A stretch of 21,462 nucleotides of DNA from the IMG/VR virus record IMGVR_UViG_3300030102_002630, positions 1 through 21,462 of that record; one strand, 5' to 3'. The notes under the pieces are model-generated. The model did not search any database. It was not told the origin of the DNA and worked only from the letters and a program-made list of their open reading frames with translations. Position 1 is the stretch's first letter. Each line of letters opens with the position of its first letter. Position numbers and translations under genes: made by a program. The stretch comes from a virus. This document shows, in pieces, positions 6,287-13,486 of the stretch.

Positions 6287-7597
6287 ATGGAAATAAGTAA
6301 GAAAATGGAAACAGAAATAGGAAATGCCGCGAAGCATCTAGGAATGGATGTTGAAGAAGCATTGGAGAAGTTTACGTCAATCTGTGAAAAGAACAACGTA
6401 GACCCCTCCGAGAATGAGCAGTTGGCTCTGTCGTTATGGCGACAGTATTTCGTCAACTTGAGGTCAATGCAAGCAAAACCTGCACCTGCCGGAAGCAGTA
6501 ACTCCGGTGGAAGCAATGCGTTTTACAAGCAAGCATCTGGCTTCTTTGCAACTGCTGATGACCCGTTTGATATGATGGCGATTCAGAGGGAGAAAGCAGT
6601 TGCTGAGTACGAGAGAGATGGTAGTAATGCCTACAACATGGGTATTGTTGCTATCGCTACTGCTACGTCTGACGGAACGTATGATGTGAAGCAGACATAC
6701 CGAGGTAAGGAAGTAGAGAAGAACCTACCACACCTACCTGAGAACCACGTTGAGGTAAGTGAGGGAACCTTTGTGATTCCCCTAGACACGCTTGACCAAG
6801 ACTGGAACAAGGCTCGGTATGGAAAACCTCTACCAAAGGAGGAATGGAGAATGCAAGGTGTATTCTTCGGAATGGTAGATGGTAAGATGGGTAAGTGGTT
6901 CTTCCACTACCGAGGCCCATCTGCTGAAGAGTTCACACCAGATACCTTCAGGCTTCTACACTTCTCCTGTGTCTTGAATAGCAACGACCCAAGCAAGATA
7001 CATGGGGCTAAGGCAACGACCCTAGGTTCTCTGTTGTATGATGATGACCTAGATACCGACCATGAGTTGAAGATGGACTTTGATGACGAGGATGTGAGTG
7101 AATTCCAAGATGCACTCATGGAGCATTCGTCTGCTAACTACAGTCCTCTCATCGACCTTGAGGCGTATCACGCTACTGTTGAAGAGAAGGCTTACACAGA
7201 TAGGTTCGTCTTCACGGATGGTACTGTGAATAGCATCAACATGAATGTATCAGAGAAGACTGGAAACAGGATAATCAACCTAGATGACATCACTACCTTC
7301 GGAGCAGGTGACTTCGACTATGGTGGGGAGCAACAGTCTCTAGGTGTGACATGTTGGATTCCAGAGAAGATACCAATCAACTTCGGTATCGGTTCTGAGG
7401 TCGTAGTAGTAGGAAGGACAACCCAAGGTACAGACCAAGAGACTGGTGAGTTAAGACCAGTATCAATCAATGTACTAGGGCTACTACCTACCAGTATCAC
7501 AGGCTCGGTTCCAGATGCAATCACTAGCGATGGTGATGATGATGACTGGATTCTACCCGATGCTGATGACCTAGGCTTTAGCGAGGGAGACAAGTGA
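6287..7597 (+). CDS. RPA/SSB-like single-stranded DNA-binding protein
   Basis: 436 residues. The N-terminal ~65 residues form a helical region, followed by a Ser/Gly/Pro linker (APAGSSNSGGSN). Two beta-rich segments follow: residues ~125-260, with a Trp/Tyr/Phe-rich stretch (KWFFHYRG), and ~295-400, with VNSINMNVSEKTGNRIINLD and EVVVVGRTTQ, resembling OB-fold strands. The C-terminus is strongly acidic (SDGDDDDWILPDADDLGF), the hallmark of SSB tails that recruit replication and repair partners. It lies in front of a Sak4/RecA-like recombinase and downstream of RFC. I infer a replication protein A equivalent; no zinc finger is present. A structural protein is less likely in this neighbourhood. 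Confidence 0.6.
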   Translation: MEISKKMETEIGNAAKHLGMDVEEALEKFTSICEKNNVDPSENEQLALSLWRQYFVNLRSMQAKPAPAGSSNSGGSNAFYKQASGFFATADDPFDMMAIQREKAVAEYERDGSNAYNMGIVAIATATSDGTYDVKQTYRGKEVEKNLPHLPENHVEVSEGTFVIPLDTLDQDWNKARYGKPLPKEEWRMQGVFFGMVDGKMGKWFFHYRGPSAEEFTPDTFRLLHFSCVLNSNDPSKIHGAKATTLGSLLYDDDLDTDHELKMDFDDEDVSEFQDALMEHSSANYSPLIDLEAYHATVEEKAYTDRFVFTDGTVNSINMNVSEKTGNRIINLDDITTFGAGDFDYGGEQQSLGVTCWIPEKIPINFGIGSEVVVVGRTTQGTDQETGELRPVSINVLGLLPTSITGSVPDAITSDGDDDDWILPDADDLGFSEGDK

Positions 7598-7890
7598 GTA
7601 AGGGATATTATCCCTCATTCACAATCTCATCAATGGGAAGCGGTGACCACGTAATTCATGGGGGCAGTTATTCTGTCCCTGTGAACAACGTTGACTTCAC
7701 TACTTGGAAGAAGAACCACGAAACTGGTGAGTTCTGGGTTAAACTCCATACCATGTCTGGTAAGGAGATAAGGCTCAGAGTGTCCTATGAAGGACTAAAT
7801 CAAATCCTAAAGATAACAGGAAATGATAAGGTACAATATGAAAATGGTGATAATGATGGCATGGAATACAACGAACAAGAAAGAAGATAG
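7594..7890 (+). CDS. conserved-looking small protein of unknown function
   Basis: 98 residues, GTG start in a four-base GTGA overlap with the RPA-like gene. The sequence is beta-rich with aromatic positions (YYPSFTISS, FTTWKKNHETGEFWVKLHTM) and an acidic end (NGDNDGMEYNEQE). No motif is recognised. Its position between the RPA-like and RecA-like genes suggests an accessory ssDNA-handling role, which is inference only. Confidence 0.65.
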   Translation: MSKGYYPSFTISSMGSGDHVIHGGSYSVPVNNVDFTTWKKNHETGEFWVKLHTMSGKEIRLRVSYEGLNQILKITGNDKVQYENGDNDGMEYNEQERR

Positions 7891-8734
7891 GATATCTTAT
7901 GAAGAACGAAGAGAAGCAATAAGGCAACAGAGACTTGCCAGACAAAGGAGAGACAATGAGTTTCTTCTCTGTGCAGTCCTTGGGCATCCCAAGACTACCA
8001 AGACAGGTATCGTTCTAGATTGCAGAAGCGAACAGGAGAAGAAAGATGGGTACACGGTTCGTGTACTTGACTTCGATGACGGTGCTTTGGCTACATGGGA
8101 TTCTGCTCATGATAGAGATGAAGGAATAGACATCTACGTTCCTAATGTTCTGAGAGCAGATGGAACGTATGATTGGAATGAAACCTTTGAGAATGCTCTA
8201 GCATGGCTAGATGAAACCAAGGAAGAGATTGAGAAAGGCAAGGTAAAGGCAGTTGCAATAGATGGTATGGACAAGGTGTACGATGGTTCTGGAGATATAA
8301 TGCGAGAGGCATTGGTAAACATGAACCAAGACAGACAGGACATCATTAGAGATACAATCAATCTGACTGTGAAGCCTTTCCAATGGAAGGTAAGGAATGA
8401 TATCTACAAGAGAATACAGGACACGTTCATGAACCTAGATACACATAGGTTCATCATCACACACCTGAAGCCTATCTATGGTAGTGCTAACCTAAGCGAA
8501 GGCCCAACACATTGGGAAGCAGATTGGCACAAGAACACACCACAGAGAATGCTACAGACTGTATGGTGCGAGAAGGTAACTCTTGGAAACGATGTGTCCT
8601 ACAAGGCTATCTTGAGAGATTGCAAGACCAATCCTTCAGCAGTTGGTAAGACTTGGGAAACCTTCAAGGTAAACTCTGGGGAGAAGGAAAACGAATGGTT
8701 CGGGTTCCCCCCGTTTGTGGAAGGTAGGTTCTGA
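7856..8734 (+). CDS. RecA/Sak4-like P-loop ATPase (recombination)
   Basis: About 292 residues. A basic, Arg/Gln-rich N-terminal segment (RREAIRQQRLARQRR) precedes a RecA-type core: Walker A-like GHPKTTKT (residues ~43-50, with T where G is usual), a strand VLDFDDG, Walker B VKAVAIDGMD (Asp ~136) and RFIITHLKP in the sensor position. This order is that of phage Sak4/RecA-fold ATPases, which work with an SSB to anneal or exchange single strands. The RPA-like protein upstream and the RecB/Cas4-like nuclease downstream support a recombination role. In-frame starts exist at 7823, 7838, 7844, 7853 and 7856; the last two sit close to the first folded residues. A packaging or regulatory ATPase is an alternative. 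Confidence 0.65.
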   Translation: MAWNTTNKKEDRISYEERREAIRQQRLARQRRDNEFLLCAVLGHPKTTKTGIVLDCRSEQEKKDGYTVRVLDFDDGALATWDSAHDRDEGIDIYVPNVLRADGTYDWNETFENALAWLDETKEEIEKGKVKAVAIDGMDKVYDGSGDIMREALVNMNQDRQDIIRDTINLTVKPFQWKVRNDIYKRIQDTFMNLDTHRFIITHLKPIYGSANLSEGPTHWEADWHKNTPQRMLQTVWCEKVTLGNDVSYKAILRDCKTNPSAVGKTWETFKVNSGEKENEWFGFPPFVEGRF

Positions 8735-8913
8735 TGTCAGTCAAGAGATATCATTACGAAACGGATGAGGAATACTACAAGGCCAAGGACAAGGAAGCCA
8801 ATGACTTAGTTATGTGGATGCACAACTTCCACATCAAAAGAGAGGGTTTCTGGAAGACTGCATGTTGGATTTCTATATTGGTGAATGTCATATTGCTCTA
8901 CGAGGTGCTTTAG
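8734..8913 (+). CDS. small C-terminally anchored membrane protein
   Basis: 59 residues. ATG 8734 shares one base with the previous stop (TGATG). The N-terminal two thirds are charged and aromatic (RYHYETDEEYYKAKDKEAND), and the end is a hydrophobic helix (WKTACWISILVNVILLYEVL). It is too short for most gene callers, but the frame fills the whole gap between two genes exactly and the next ATG follows the stop directly. Function unknown. Confidence 0.6.
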   Translation: MSVKRYHYETDEEYYKAKDKEANDLVMWMHNFHIKREGFWKTACWISILVNVILLYEVL

Positions 8914-9177
8914 ATGAAGTATGGAAGGGCAGACCCAACAGGTGCTAAGGTAATCATAGGTCTTTCAAAAAGTAAGTTGGCTGAATTTAGACATCGAGAA
9001 GTGTTCACTTGTGCATTGTGCGATGAACCTGCTACCTTCTACGTTGAAGATACGCCTGTAGGCATCAGAGGTTTCTGCACAGAGAAGCACTATGCTGAGT
9101 ATATGGGTCTGCCCTTCGTAACAGAAGGGTGGTATGGAATGAAGAAGAATAACCCCATAGGAGACTTGAAAGAATGA
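8914..9177 (+). CDS. small zinc-binding protein
   Basis: 87 residues. FTCALCDEPATFYVEDT followed ~20 residues later by GFCTEKHYAEY gives CxxC plus C...H, a likely mononuclear zinc site. Basic N-terminus (MKYGRADPTG). It starts immediately after the previous stop and ends in an ATGA overlap with the nuclease gene. No known family recognised. Confidence 0.65.
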   Translation: MKYGRADPTGAKVIIGLSKSKLAEFRHREVFTCALCDEPATFYVEDTPVGIRGFCTEKHYAEYMGLPFVTEGWYGMKKNNPIGDLKE

Positions 9178-10040
9178 TGAGAGAATTCACATATGATTGG
9201 AAGGTAGATGAGTATCCAGATGGGCCTATATTGAAGATAACAAAATCTTCGCAAGGCTCATACAACTGGTGTCCACAGAAATATCACTTCAACTATCGAG
9301 AGAGACTACCACAGGATACTACTGAGGCTATGACCAAAGGGACTATCATACACAATGCCAGAGAGGATTACTTCAACGTCTACGACTTGAAGAAGGCAGA
9401 GAGTATGGAGACACTAGAGGAATTGATAGCATACAACTACAGTCTCTATCCGATAGATGACTACACAGATGTCTACTATTCGATGGCATGTTTCGATGCT
9501 AATCGTTTGATGGATGCTAAGGATGAAGGTAGCACAGATGATTTCCTACCAGTCCTAAATGAAGTGAAGTTGGATGCTGAGTTTCTAGTTAGGGCTAATG
9601 CCTTTGACCACGTTGAGTTAAGAAGAAACTATCTGGTTCACCTGCAAGGTATAATTGACAGGTTGTATTTCAGCGAGGGTGGCTACATACCCATGGAGTT
9701 GAAGACAGGTGCATGGGGCAAACACAAGGCTACAGGTATGAGAAAGGAAATGGCATTCTACAAGTTGTTATTCGATGAATCAACTGATGCCCACCTTAGA
9801 GAGAATGGTATCGACCCACAATATGAGATGACCCATTGGGGTTGGTACTTTCCTGTAGCGAACCACATTCAAGTGGAGAAGGTGAAGAAGATTAGCGAGA
9901 GTGCTATGTTGAAGGGCATTGCCAACTTGTTACATGCTTACGAGAACAATGACTTTGAAGGTAAGTACAACGAAAGGTCTTGTGCTAGTTGCAGTTATTT
10001 CAGCATATGTCCTACTGCTAGTATGGCGGGATGGGTATGA
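9174..10040 (+). CDS. Cas4/RecB-family PD-(D/E)XK nuclease with Fe-S cluster
   Basis: 288 residues, the size of RecB/Cas4-like viral exonucleases. Motifs in order: SSQGSYNWCPQKYHFNYRER (first cluster Cys33), KGTIIHNARED (His60), GIIDRL with catalytic Asp162, PMELKTG with Glu175 and Lys177, a QxxxY-like helix, and the C-terminal cluster CASCSYFSIC (Cys270, Cys273, Cys279). The four cysteines should hold a 4Fe-4S cluster as in Cas4 and AddB. Such nucleases resect DNA ends. There is no CRISPR array or cas1/cas2 here, so a viral replication-recombination role with the Sak4-like ATPase is more likely. Tandem ATG starts lie at 9174 and 9177. Confidence 0.88.
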   Translation: MMREFTYDWKVDEYPDGPILKITKSSQGSYNWCPQKYHFNYRERLPQDTTEAMTKGTIIHNAREDYFNVYDLKKAESMETLEELIAYNYSLYPIDDYTDVYYSMACFDANRLMDAKDEGSTDDFLPVLNEVKLDAEFLVRANAFDHVELRRNYLVHLQGIIDRLYFSEGGYIPMELKTGAWGKHKATGMRKEMAFYKLLFDESTDAHLRENGIDPQYEMTHWGWYFPVANHIQVEKVKKISESAMLKGIANLLHAYENNDFEGKYNERSCASCSYFSICPTASMAGWV

Positions 10041-10318
10041 GCGAGGAAGTTATACAATGTGTCCTTTGTAAGAAGGACATAGAACATAGAACACATCAAG
10101 GTGTAGTTTATTGGACATCTGGAAACAATGCTCAACCTGTTGCTGATGGTAGATGTTGTGATGCATGTGACTGTTTGATAGTGATACCTTACAGAATGGC
10201 AAGTCTGTTCGGAGATGAGAAGTTTGAGACATCTCTACGGTCTGTGATAGAGTTTGGTAAGTTTGAGTTAGAGCAACGGCTTGCAAGATATGAGGCGATG
10301 AATCATGGGGAAGAATAG
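10037..10318 (+). CDS. small zinc-binding phage-type protein
   Basis: 93 residues. Cysteines: QCVLCKKD at the N-terminus and RCCDACDC about 30 residues later, followed by VIPYRM. A CxxC, then a loop, then CCxxC before V-I-P-x-R is a pattern I recall from small phage proteins of unknown function. The C-terminal half is helical. ATG 10037 overlaps the nuclease stop (ATGA); the in-frame ATG at 10031 is an alternative two codons upstream. Confidence 0.65.
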   Translation: MSEEVIQCVLCKKDIEHRTHQGVVYWTSGNNAQPVADGRCCDACDCLIVIPYRMASLFGDEKFETSLRSVIEFGKFELEQRLARYEAMNHGEE

Positions 10319-10466
10319 ACACGCAGTTGAATGTACGGTTTGCCATGAGAACCTGTGCTATTATGGTGCTACAGTATGTTCCGAATGTGAGGATTGGGGA
10401 ACATTGGAAGGAGAATATGAAGAATATTTGAGGAATAAAAATGAGAATAGAAATGAAGAAGAATGA
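10305..10466 (+). CDS. zinc-ribbon mini-protein
   Basis: 53 residues (MGKNRHAVECTVCHEN...TVCSECEDW...). Two CxxC pairs about 15 residues apart form a minimal zinc ribbon, followed by a very acidic, Glu/Asn-rich tail. It overlaps the preceding gene by 14 bases and the PCNA gene by 26. Function unknown; belongs to the recurring set of cysteine-paired small proteins. Confidence 0.6.
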   Translation: MGKNRHAVECTVCHENLCYYGATVCSECEDWGTLEGEYEEYLRNKNENRNEEE

Positions 10467-11208
10467 ATTTAATGAAATGTTAGATAGAGTAGAGATGAGA
10501 GGAAAGTATTACGATGGTGAGTCTGCGAAGAATGGCGTACTATCCAACTACGTTCACATCGAAGTGGTGAATGGTCAGACAATACTAACCAATGGTGACA
10601 ACACTACTGCTTGTATTATTAAAGATAGTATATTGCAAGAGGATGGTGATTCGCTAGACGGAACGTGTGTGTTGGATATCACCAAGTTGGGTAAGTATCT
10701 GAGTCCCTTTGAGGATGATGTCACCATGTCGGTTGATGGCTTTGTGACTCTAGACGATGGTAACAGTAAGGCTAAGTTACCTGTTGTCGTAGAGCATCCG
10801 GCAATCACTATGGTAAATCTAGTTAGGGAGAGGTTTGATGCAATCCTTTCAGAAGAAGACTACCCCACGTTTGGTAAGACCAAGTACGACAACATGGTGA
10901 AGATACCAACCACGGAGTTGCTCAATGCGGTGAAGGGTTGTGATGTCACTAACTTGGCTAGATACAAGTTTGTCTTTGATGGTGAGTCCTTGACCCTATC
11001 AAGTCAACGTAGTACAACAGACGGATTTACTGCTGACATACTCGTTGCGGAGTCAAGTGGTGATGGTGCATCTGTTGAGTTTACTGGTAACATTACCAAG
11101 TTTCTGGGAAGCGACAACTATGTGACTCTTTATTTGCGAGATGACTCTCCGGTTATCATAACTACTGCTAACTCTCTGTTGGTCAAAGCACCTTACTTGA
11201 GGCGATAA
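10441..11208 (+). CDS. pcn: PCNA-like DNA sliding clamp
   Basis: 255 residues, the usual PCNA length (~245-260). The two-domain beta/alpha pattern is visible, with central loop region DDVTMSVDGFVTLDDG, an interdomain region VEHPAITMVNL, and the C-terminal strands YVTLYLRDDSPVIITTANSL, where PCNA has the corresponding P-x-x-I/L-x-x end strands. It should trimerise around DNA and hold polymerase, ligase and nuclease. Divergent at residue level, but its position directly before PolB and the presence of RFC in the same operon support the call. ATG 10441 follows AATAAAA; ATG 10453 is an alternative. Confidence 0.85.
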   Translation: MRIEMKKNEFNEMLDRVEMRGKYYDGESAKNGVLSNYVHIEVVNGQTILTNGDNTTACIIKDSILQEDGDSLDGTCVLDITKLGKYLSPFEDDVTMSVDGFVTLDDGNSKAKLPVVVEHPAITMVNLVRERFDAILSEEDYPTFGKTKYDNMVKIPTTELLNAVKGCDVTNLARYKFVFDGESLTLSSQRSTTDGFTADILVAESSGDGASVEFTGNITKFLGSDNYVTLYLRDDSPVIITTANSLLVKAPYLRR

Positions 11209-11209
11209 A

Positions 11210-12889
11210 ATGATTATTGATACTACGACAAAGGGAATACTGCTTAGATGGAGAGATGAATACAAGAAGGTTCAGACGAAGGAAGTATCCTTCGATGAAT
11301 TCAAGCCTAGGTTCTACATCAAGGATAGTGAGATTGAGATGAATGAGTGCAAGGGTAGAGATGCCTATGGTAGTTTCACATTGAAGCCATCATACGAGAA
11401 GACTGATTTCGTCAATCTTGACGGTGATAGACTAAAGCAAGTTTCTTGGTCACCACCAAAACCACACTATGCTAAGTTGATGAGAAACTGGTTTGACAGA
11501 AACAACATTGACACATACGAAGGAGATGTTGCACATCATCACAGGTATGCTATAGAGAACCCGGATTTCTTTCCAGAGTATGAAATGAGAAAGTTGTATT
11601 GGGATATGGAATGGATGCAAGGTGGAGAACATGATGGCGCGATTACTTGTATTGCTACATACGACAGTTATGACAATTGGTACAAGACATATGTTTGGTA
11701 TCCAGATGGTAGAGATACAGATGGGTTAGGACAAGGTGTGAAGTTTTATTCTTCTGAGAAGAAGATGCTACAGGCTTTCCTTAGCGATATCATCTTCCAT
11801 GACCCAGACATGCTTATCTCTTGGTTCGGTTGGAAGTTCGACCTGCCTAAGTTGATTGAGAGGCTCATCCATAACAAGTTAGATGCTCAACTGCTTTCTC
11901 CTTGTGATGAAGTTAGTGGAGTGTATTGGGATAAGAAGACAAAGCAAGTCGCTATGGATAAGAAAAAGGTGAACAGTTACTCACCTACATACCAACCAAT
12001 CAAGGGTAGGATATGTGTTGCTCTAGATGCGGCGTTTGAAAGACAATGGTTGGATTCTCAGAGAGGAACATTGCCTTCAATGGCACTTGACTACATAGGT
12101 GAAACCGTTCTTGGAAAGAAGAAACTAGTGAGTAATAGGTTTCCAGATAAGAACGAATTCTTTGCTAGGGCTTGGTTGGAGGATTCAGATGTCTATCTGG
12201 AGTATGCTAGGATAGACGTAGAATTACTAGTTGAACTAGATACTACCAACCACATCACGGAAGCAATACTATCTCTTCAGAGACTTCTGAAAGCACCGTA
12301 TGATGCATGTCATCATGCGACTAAGATGGCAGGAATTTACTTCATGCGTAATGCTTCTTGGAAGGCTCCTACAGGCAAGAAAGGAGAGTCTAGGTCATAT
12401 GATGGGGCAATGGTGTATGACCCGCTTAGTGAAGGCACAAATGGGCTTCATTTTGGTGTAGCCGCATTTGACTTCGCGGGTCTGTATCCAAGCATGATGA
12501 TTGCAAGAAACATTTCGTGGGAGACAAAATCGAGAGTACCAACTGAGTTTGCAGTAAACATCAGCACTCCCAAGGATTTCAGCGAATCAACTCACACGAA
12601 TATGAGATACTTCAAGACGGATGACTTAGGACTTCTGCCACGTTCTCTTTTGGGGTTGAAGAAGTTGAGGAACGAGTACAAGGTGAACATGAAGAATGCA
12701 TCTGACAAATCCGAGTACGTTATGTGGAACAACAACCAACTAGCGGTCAAGAGATTGATGGCTTCGTTCTATGGGATTGTTGGATTCCAAGGATACGGTT
12801 GGTGTGATATCGAATTAGCAGAGGCAATTACTGCTAGTGCTAGGGAAGCGATTAGAGAAGCGGCCTACCAAGCGAGGCGATACGAATGA
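11210..12889 (+). CDS. polB: family-B DNA polymerase, N-terminal half (exonuclease, motifs A and B)
   Basis: 559 residues. The 3'-5' exonuclease motifs are ExoI YWDMEW (Asp132, Glu134), ExoII WKFDLP (Asp211) and ExoIII YARID (Tyr332, Asp336). Polymerase motif A is DFAGLYPS (421-427, catalytic Asp421) and motif B is KRLMASFYG (514-522), where the usual Asn of KxxxNSxYG is Ala. The fingers helix ends ITASAREAIREAAYQARRYE and the frame then stops, before motif C. The missing catalytic palm and thumb are encoded by the gene at 13487, so the active enzyme must assemble from two chains. It starts one base after the PCNA stop. The start context of the next small ORF (ATGA) shows translation is coupled rather than merely broken. 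Confidence 0.93.
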   Translation: MIIDTTTKGILLRWRDEYKKVQTKEVSFDEFKPRFYIKDSEIEMNECKGRDAYGSFTLKPSYEKTDFVNLDGDRLKQVSWSPPKPHYAKLMRNWFDRNNIDTYEGDVAHHHRYAIENPDFFPEYEMRKLYWDMEWMQGGEHDGAITCIATYDSYDNWYKTYVWYPDGRDTDGLGQGVKFYSSEKKMLQAFLSDIIFHDPDMLISWFGWKFDLPKLIERLIHNKLDAQLLSPCDEVSGVYWDKKTKQVAMDKKKVNSYSPTYQPIKGRICVALDAAFERQWLDSQRGTLPSMALDYIGETVLGKKKLVSNRFPDKNEFFARAWLEDSDVYLEYARIDVELLVELDTTNHITEAILSLQRLLKAPYDACHHATKMAGIYFMRNASWKAPTGKKGESRSYDGAMVYDPLSEGTNGLHFGVAAFDFAGLYPSMMIARNISWETKSRVPTEFAVNISTPKDFSESTHTNMRYFKTDDLGLLPRSLLGLKKLRNEYKVNMKNASDKSEYVMWNNNQLAVKRLMASFYGIVGFQGYGWCDIELAEAITASAREAIREAAYQARRYE

Positions 12890-12957
12890 GTCAAACTTGG
12901 AAGTCCTACTTCAAAGCGAAGAAAGCATGGAGGAAGCGACATGGGAGAGGTGGCTAG
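12886..12957 (+). CDS. 23-residue basic peptide ORF between the polymerase halves
   Basis: MSQTWKSYFKAKKAWRKRHG followed by RGG. It forms an ATGA overlap with the stop of the polymerase N-half and is very basic (nine Lys/Arg of 23). The arrangement suggests translation, but 23 codons could be chance. It overlaps the next zinc protein by 17 bases. Confidence 0.3.
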   Translation: MSQTWKSYFKAKKAWRKRHGRGG

Positions 12958-13144
12958 ATGTGCGGTATGTCATGTAGAGTCCGAAGGTTGTATGACGGAA
13001 CATGGTTTCGTATGCAAAGCATGTATCGGACATTGGCTACATGACTATCTGAGAATGGTGAATCCATTCCCACATTTAGATGAAAAGAAGATTATGAAAA
13101 TAAAAAAGGAATTGATAAAATGGAAAGAAGAGCGAGAAGCGTAG
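12941..13144 (+). CDS. zinc-binding mini-protein between the polymerase halves
   Basis: 67 residues. ARCAVCHVESEGCMTEHG then FVCKACIGHWLH gives two CxxC pairs with extra Cys/His, consistent with one or two zinc ions. A basic C-terminal helix (KKIMKIKKELIKWKEEREA) follows. It is not HNH or GIY-YIG in pattern, so I see no homing nuclease here. It overlaps the next gene by 25 bases. Confidence 0.65.
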   Translation: MGEVARCAVCHVESEGCMTEHGFVCKACIGHWLHDYLRMVNPFPHLDEKKIMKIKKELIKWKEEREA

Positions 13145-13353
13145 CACACGTAGAATATGAAATATTAGATTGGGTAGGAAGAAGAGCATGGTTAGATGGC
13201 CTAATGGCCGAGATGGTTCCGAAAGGAGACAAGATTGCTGAGAAGCGTTTCCGAACAGGAGCCACTAACATTAGCGGTTATCTTAGAAACATGATGGAAA
13301 GAAGGCAACACAAGTTACCTAAAGACCATGATAATTACAAGGAGAGAGAATAA
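13120..13353 (+). CDS. small basic helical protein of unknown function
   Basis: 77 residues, MERRARSVAHVEYEILDWVG and on to GATNISGYLRNMMERRQ. Predicted helices, strongly basic at both ends, no cysteines. The internal pattern (a hydrophobic helix, then a loop, then SGYLRNMM) could be a small winged-helix or HTH-like domain, but this is weak. Its stop shares a base with the next ATG (TAATG). Confidence 0.6.
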   Translation: MERRARSVAHVEYEILDWVGRRAWLDGLMAEMVPKGDKIAEKRFRTGATNISGYLRNMMERRQHKLPKDHDNYKERE

Positions 13354-13484
13354 TGGATGGCGAATGGGGAAAATGTGTTGAATGTAGAAAAGATGTATTC
13401 TTTACTAGAACAGGAACAATGTGTAGAACATGTTTCTTTGAGTTATGGGAAGGAAAGCCCATTGTAGAATTTGGAGATGAATAA
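13353..13484 (+). CDS. zinc-ribbon mini-protein directly before the polymerase C-half
   Basis: 43 residues. GKCVECRKDVFFTRTGTMCR then TCFFELWEG: two CxxC pairs separated by 13 residues, the minimal zinc-ribbon spacing. It starts in TAATG with the preceding gene and ends two bases before the polymerase C-half start. Function unknown. Confidence 0.6.
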   Translation: MDGEWGKCVECRKDVFFTRTGTMCRTCFFELWEGKPIVEFGDE

Positions 13485-13486
13485 TA

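Noticed and set aside
5977-6516. 179-residue minus-strand open frame over the EF-hand and RPA-like genes
   Set aside because: Low-complexity Ser/Phe/Ile composition typical of antisense reading; no ribosome site or motif.
9174-10040. CRISPR-Cas involvement suggested by the Cas4-like nuclease
   Set aside because: No repeat-spacer array and no cas1 or cas2 in the window; such nucleases are common in viral replication modules.
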